Assembly (NCBI GenBank): GCA_019136395.1
Contig: JAGVUH010000599.1
Span: 1-12,210 of the forward strand
Length of the DNA stretch: 12,210 bases
Direction of reading: 5' to 3'
Origin: Gammaproteobacteria bacterium
GTDB lineage: Bacteria > Pseudomonadota > Gammaproteobacteria > Chromatiales > Chromatiaceae
In this document: positions 5,151-12,210 of the stretch, piece after piece
How the letters are laid out: every line of letters begins with the position of its first letter
Numbering within the stretch: position 1 is the first letter of the stretch
The notes under the pieces: generated by a model
Told to the model about the DNA's origin: nothing
Seen by the model: only the letters and a program-made list of their open reading frames with translations
Database searches by the model: none
Program-made: the position numbers and the translations under genes

Positions 5151-6075
5151 TCTGGAATCCGGACGGGCTGGCGGCGCTGGGCTTTCCGGCCCCGCCCTGC
5201 TCACCCGTCCTAACTGATTCATCCGCCCCGCCCGTCTCACCGGCCCCGCCCGGGGCGGCGGACCCCGCCCCGCCGTCCGGCACCAGACTGGCGACGCCAA
5301 TACTCACGCTGACCCACTCGCTGGCACTGGAACGGGCATGAGGGATGGCGAGAGCCTGCACCGCCGCGCGCACCTTCTCCGCCAGGGCCATGGCCTCCTC
5401 CGGGCCGTTGCCCGCCAGCAGGGCGGCGAATTCCTCCCCGCCGTAACGCGCCACCAGGTCCTCGGCGCGGCCGATGGTCTGGGCCAGGGCCTCGGCCACC
5501 CGCTCCAGACAGGCATCCCCGGCGATATGGCCGTAGTGGTCGTTGTAGGCCTTGAAGTGATCGACGTCCATCATCAGCAGGGACAAGGCGAACTGGTGGC
5601 GCGTCGCCCGCCGCCATTCCACGATAAGCCGCTCCTCCAGGGCCCGGCGGTTTGCGACGCCGGTGAGGGGATCACGGTTGCACAGCTTGCGCAGCAGGTC
5701 GCTCTGTGCTTTGAACTTGAGGTGCATGGCCACCCGAGCGCGCACCACCGGTGGTTTGATGGGCTTGGTGATGAAATCACTGGCCCCGGTCTCCAGGGCG
5801 CGGATCTCGTTGGCGAAGTCCCCGCTGGCGGTGACGAAGACCACCGGGATGCCCGCGTGGTCCCGCTGCAAGGCGCGACAGGTGGCGAAGCCATCCATCA
5901 CGGGCATGTTGGCGTCGAGCAGGATCAGGTCCGGGGGATCTTTAGCGACCAACGCCAGGGCCTCCTGGCCCCCGGTGGCATAGCGCAGCACACCCATGCC
6001 CTGGAGGGTCTTGTGCATCATCTGGATGGCGGCGGGCTCGTCGTCGACGATCAGGATTTTTGCCTCATGCTTCAT
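5056..6075 (-). CDS. Response regulator with GGDEF domain (diguanylate cyclase)
   Basis: A 339-residue cytoplasmic regulator expected to make cyclic-di-GMP from two GTP when phosphorylated. Residues 5-122 form a receiver domain with the acidic pair at 11-12, phospho-acceptor Asp54 (in LLDANMPVMDG), Thr82 and Lys104. Residues about 132-333 form a GGDEF domain: RDPLTGVANRR at 134-144, metal-binding Asp170 in DVDHFKAYND, and the active loop GGEEF at 212-216. RAED (203-206), five residues before that loop, is an intact RxxD inhibitory site. Unusual is a Gly/Ala/Ser-rich insertion of about 40 residues (roughly 266-308) near the end of the domain. ATG 6075 has GGAG eight bases upstream. The hybrid kinase gene lies 107 bases upstream on the same strand and is the likely phosphodonor. 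Confidence 0.95.
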   Translation of the reverse strand: MKHEAKILIVDDEPAAIQMMHKTLQGMGVLRYATGGQEALALVAKDPPDLILLDANMPVMDGFATCRALQRDHAGIPVVFVTASGDFANEIRALETGASDFITKPIKPPVVRARVAMHLKFKAQSDLLRKLCNRDPLTGVANRRALEERLIVEWRRATRHQFALSLLMMDVDHFKAYNDHYGHIAGDACLERVAEALAQTIGRAEDLVARYGGEEFAALLAGNGPEEAMALAEKVRAAVQALAIPHARSSASEWVSVSIGVASLVPDGGAGSAAPGGAGETGGADESVRTGEQGGAGKPSAASPSGFQISQELFERADQALYAAKQAGRNRVSVNRVSG

Positions 6076-6111
6076 GCCGGGTTCTCCACGTTAGCGGGAT
6101 TCTTGTTTTTG

Positions 6112-6172
6112 GACGATGGAATCGGGATCAGGATGGGGGTTGGGGTTTTGATTCGGATCGTAATCGGGACTG
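6112..6172. repeat. Short imperfect repeats between kinase and regulator genes
   Basis: The 107-base gap holds several imperfect copies of an ATCGGGAT-like word (AATCGGGATCAGGAT, GATTCGGATCG, TAATCGGGAC). No promoter or terminator stands out, so the two genes are probably co-transcribed. Confidence 0.4.
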
Positions 6173-6182
6173 ACAGCGGGCC

Positions 6183-10331
<4,149 letters not shown>

Positions 10332-10487
10332 CCGGGGGGATCCAATGGCGGTCGCAGGGTGTCCAGGGTATGAGGGTATCCAGGGCCGCGCCCGACGGGC
10401 GATTAAGGGGCGGGCTGACGTGTCCAGCGGGTACGGCTCCGGCACGCGCACCGTAACCACCTGGGTCGGGTGCGCGCGGGGGTTGGC

Positions 10488-10514
10488 CCGGCGGGGCCAA
10501 TTTTATCCCGCCGG
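10488..10514 (-). promoter_or_regulatory. Hairpin at the start of the kinase leader
   Basis: CCGGCGGG (10488-10495) and CCCGCCGG (10507-10514) form a perfect 8-bp stem with an 11-base AT-rich loop. It spans the predicted transcription start of the kinase operon (about 10511), so it could be a DNA operator or a 5'-end RNA hairpin. The leader from there to the ATG is about 180 bases. Confidence 0.45.
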
Positions 10515-10517
10515 GGC

Positions 10518-10546
10518 ATGATATAGCCTTAGCCGTGTTAGGTTAA
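10518..10546 (-). promoter_or_regulatory. Candidate sigma-70 promoter of the kinase-GGDEF operon
   Basis: On the minus strand TTAACC at 10546-10541 (4 of 6 to TTGACA) and TATCAT at 10523-10518 (5 of 6 to TATAAT) are separated by 17 bases, in a local AT-rich patch. It is the best promoter-like sequence upstream of the kinase start. Confidence 0.5.
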
Positions 10547-10865
10547 CACCCGCCATCCGCGGCATTTTCCGCTGATCACCCAATGACCAGCACCACAGCC
10601 CGCCCGGCAGGTTTTGCGTGCCCAAATACTCTTAGTCAACTTCAGCAGGGGTATTTGGCAGCGGCGTCTCCCTTGGGTGGTTCCCCTTTCCTGGGTACAC
10701 CTGCCCTGCGTCCCTGCCAAACCCAACTCCGTCGCTTAACTACCCTGGCACCTGAATTTGGGCAAACGTGGGGCCGGGGCCGGGGGGCGACGGCGGGAAA
10801 AAGGGCGGGAAACAAAAAAAGTCCCTCTCTTTAGCACGCAGCGGAATAATCATAAAATCAGGCAC
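10547..10865. other. Intergenic region between divergent units
   Basis: No gene is supported. An 83-codon plus-strand frame from ATG 10583 has no ribosome-binding site and an unlikely composition. The stretch separates the minus-strand signalling operon from the plus-strand phage-like genes and is where a prophage or transfer boundary could lie; I see no clear att-type direct repeat. Confidence 0.5.
10622..10658. promoter_or_regulatory. Inverted repeat CCAAATAC-N21-GTATTTGG
   Basis: Perfect 8-bp arms at 10622-10629 and 10651-10658 with a 21-base spacer, in the gap between the leftward kinase promoter (10518-10546) and the rightward phage-type promoter (10866-10893). Arms centred 29 bp apart (about three helical turns) could bind a dimeric regulator. 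Function is inferred from symmetry and location. Confidence 0.4.
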
Positions 10866-10893
10866 TTGAATATTCATCGGCGGGTTCTACAAT
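10866..10893 (+). promoter_or_regulatory. Candidate sigma-70 promoter of the 182-residue phage-type gene
   Basis: TTGAAT (10866-10871, 4 of 6) and TACAAT (10888-10893, 5 of 6) with a 16-base spacer. The implied start near 10900 gives a leader of about 30 bases containing the GAGGAA ribosome-binding site. Confidence 0.55.
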
Positions 10894-10928
10894 GCCATGC
10901 AATTACTCTTCCCAGTGAGGAAATGGTC

Positions 10929-11477
10929 ATGGCCAAAGTTAAAGGTCCCCTGATGTCCATGGAAGCCTCCGGCTCCTATGGCTCCACGCTCGTGTTCGGC
11001 CGGCGCCTCGGCTCCAACGTCGTGCGTCAGCTCGTCAAACCCTCCAACCCCCAGACCCAGGGGCAGATGGACGCGCGTAACCGCGTGCGGGTCTTCGGCG
11101 CCCTGCAGAAGTTCGTCTCCGGCACTTCCCTGAAGCTCTCCGGCAAGACCAGCACCGACAAGGAGCTGATCGCCGCCCTGACCCCGGCCGGGCAGCGCTG
11201 GAACAGCTACATGCAGCAGGTCGGCATCGGCAGCGGCGGCATTTCCTACACCGCGGCCCGGGCGGCCTTCGCGCTGCTGACCGAGCTGGAGAAGGGCGCC
11301 TGGGAGACCGCGGCCGGGGCGCTCACCCCGGTCATCCTGTCGGTGGCGCAGAAGGATGCTGGTGGGATGGATGCCAGCCCGGTCCCGGCGGGTGAGGTGT
11401 TCTTCATCCATGTCTACACCCTGTCCCTGATGGGGATCACCGCTACCCCGACCGGCACGCCCCCGACCTACGCCTAA
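10929..11477 (+). CDS. Phage-type structural or conserved protein, 182 residues
   Basis: It begins MAKVKGPLMSMEASGSYGST and continues with VRQLVKPSNPQTQGQMDAR. This N-terminal plan (a short GPL.S.EASG strand, then TLVF and VRQ-V-PSNP-T--Q) is one I associate with small conserved phage and prophage proteins of unknown exact role; the match is from memory of the pattern. The middle is helical (ALTPAGQRWNSYMQQV) and the C-terminus is a Pro/Thr-rich tail. No signal peptide or membrane segment. ATG 10929 is preferred over ATG 10923 because GAGG at 10917-10920 is 8 bases upstream of the former and only 2 of the latter. It has its own promoter and terminator, so it is probably a single-gene unit. 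A capsid, tail or decoration role is inference. Confidence 0.85.
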   Translation: MAKVKGPLMSMEASGSYGSTLVFGRRLGSNVVRQLVKPSNPQTQGQMDARNRVRVFGALQKFVSGTSLKLSGKTSTDKELIAALTPAGQRWNSYMQQVGIGSGGISYTAARAAFALLTELEKGAWETAAGALTPVILSVAQKDAGGMDASPVPAGEVFFIHVYTLSLMGITATPTGTPPTYA

Positions 11478-11511
11478 TCAGCGGCACGCCTCCGAGTGGC
11501 TGTAGAGCCTT

Positions 11512-11535
11512 GCCCCGCCCCGTGCGGGGCTTTTT
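11512..11535 (+). terminator. Intrinsic terminator
   Basis: A perfect 7-bp stem, GCCCCGC-cccgt-GCGGGGC (11512-11530), followed directly by five T. It lies 34 bases after the stop of the 182-residue gene and separates it from the next gene. Confidence 0.9.
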
Positions 11536-11605
11536 CTGTCTGGTGGCCACAGGGCGGTGAGCGCCCTTCCGCCTTGATTCGGTTTTTTCCCGAGAGGTCG
11601 ACACA

Positions 11606-11812
11606 ATGAACCTGCAAACCATCCTGATTCAGCAACTGGTCAGCGCCCTGGTGGTGATGATGTCCCCCGAGGTCATGAAACGGGGCCTGGATGCCCTGCT
11701 CGATGCCATCGAGGAGGCGGTGGGCAAGACCGAGAACCGGGTGGATGACATCGTGGTGCTCGGCATCTGTCAGCAGATCCGCCGCGCCTTCGACGTGCCG
11801 GACAACGATTGA
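11606..11812 (+). CDS. Small phage-associated conserved protein, 68 residues
   Basis: MNLQTILIQQLVSALVVMMS is amphipathic to hydrophobic but too interrupted for a certain membrane helix. Then come an acidic helix (LDALLDAIEEAVGKTENRVDD) and the ending VVLGICQQIRRAFDVPDND. Small proteins ending in a D--VL---C--IR-AF--PD pattern are, from my recollection, common in phage late regions near holin and lysozyme genes; their function is not established. GAGAGG stands 8 bases upstream of ATG 11606. It follows the terminator at 11512-11535 by 70 bases; no clear promoter was found in that gap. It is followed by a 26-residue ORF and a membrane protein in close order. Confidence 0.8.
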   Translation: MNLQTILIQQLVSALVVMMSPEVMKRGLDALLDAIEEAVGKTENRVDDIVVLGICQQIRRAFDVPDND

Positions 11813-11820
11813 GGCGCGGC

Positions 11821-11901
11821 ATGACGGCAGCCTTGTTCCCGGTCAGCGGTGCCACCCCCCGCGCCTTTGCTGGTGTCGATAACGTCCGAGGTGTGACATG
11901 A
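11821..11901 (+). CDS. Short coupled ORF, 26 residues
   Basis: ATG 11821 lies 8 bases after the stop of the 68-residue gene, with GAGG six bases upstream (overlapping that stop codon). The frame (MTAALFPVSGATPRAFAGVD and six more residues) ends at TGA 11899-11901, overlapping the next start ATG 11898-11900 in an ATGA junction. Ribosome site, tight spacing and overlap suggest it is translated, perhaps to couple translation of the membrane protein. It shows no domain. It could also be a chance ORF. Confidence 0.45.
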   Translation: MTAALFPVSGATPRAFAGVDNVRGVT

Positions 11902-12210
11902 CCGAAGCCCTGCCCACGGCCATCGAGGCCATCCCCGACGGCGGGGACCCCTTCCTGATGGGCGCCAAGTGGTTCGGCCTGGTGGTGGCTGCCCTCCTGG
12001 TGGGAGCGGCGCCGGTCATGCTCTACCTGCGCAAGTATCACGTCGATCACCTGGCCAATGCTCGGGACGCGGCCACAGCCGAGGTCTATGAAACCTTGCG
12101 CCAGCAGATCCGCGACCATGGGGACCAGATTCACCGGCTCAATGAGGAGCGCGCGGTGCTCCAGGCCGAGAGCCTGAGCCTGCGGGCGCGGATCGTCGAA
12201 CTGGAGGGCA
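11898..12210 (+). CDS. Membrane-anchored coiled-coil protein, phage-like, cut by window end
   Basis: The first 104 residues are visible and the frame is open at the end. After a short acidic N-terminus, residues about 24-44 (KWFGLVVAALLVGAAPVMLY) form one membrane helix, followed by a basic RK and a long heptad-rich region from about 52 to the end (ETLRQQIRDHGDQIHRLNEE). The plan, one N-terminal membrane helix then coiled coil, fits a small phage lysis-region protein such as an inner-membrane spanin (Rz-like) or a holin accessory, but no diagnostic motif separates these. GAGG is about 7 bases upstream of the ATG. Position after the 68-residue phage-type gene supports a late or lysis cassette. 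Confidence 0.75.
   Translation, partial: MTEALPTAIEAIPDGGDPFLMGAKWFGLVVAALLVGAAPVMLYLRKYHVDHLANARDAATAEVYETLRQQIRDHGDQIHRLNEERAVLQAESLSLRARIVELEG

Noticed and set aside
10583..10834. Plus-strand ORF of 83 codons
   Set aside because: No ribosome-binding site, unlikely composition, and it covers the inverted repeat and GC-rich leader region.

Overview
The window is about 12.2 kb of very GC-rich DNA. A gammaproteobacterium is likely, possibly a purple sulfur bacterium (Chromatiaceae). That placement rests on composition, on the style of the large hybrid kinase and on abundant GC-rich dispersed repeats; it is inference, because no taxonomic marker gene is present.

Positions 1-715 hold two small minus-strand genes of unknown function (29-223 and 277-585). 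They sit behind a promoter-like AT-rich island and are separated and bounded by copies of a GC palindrome. Positions 716-4440 have no intact gene that I can support. This 3.7 kb is layered repetitive DNA: long degenerate tandem units with a conserved hairpin (880-1441), a spaced GGAGCG array (1895-2029), C6/G6/G6 palindromes with a shared 17-base flank, a run of strong hairpins (2196-2477), a broken Gln-rich coding remnant (about 2460-2848), and a strand-polarised GGTC-rich tract (3444-4341). Positions 4370-5055 hold a large hairpin, a promoter and ribosome-binding site that lead only to a five-codon minigene, and doubtful coding scraps.

Positions 5056-10331 carry the one well-supported system, a minus-strand two-gene signalling operon. 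A 1382-residue membrane hybrid sensor kinase (periplasmic Cache-like sensor, three PAS, HisKA, HATPase, REC, HPt) is followed by a REC-GGDEF response regulator. The expected flow is an external ligand, then a His-Asp-His relay to Asp54 of the regulator, then cyclic-di-GMP synthesis. A good promoter lies upstream at 10518-10546.

Positions 10866-12210 run on the plus strand and look phage-derived. A promoter and ribosome-binding site precede a 182-residue phage-type protein with a clean intrinsic terminator. Then come a 68-residue phage-associated small protein, a 26-residue ORF coupled by ATGA overlap, and a membrane/coiled-coil protein cut by the window end, which together resemble a lysis or late-gene cassette.
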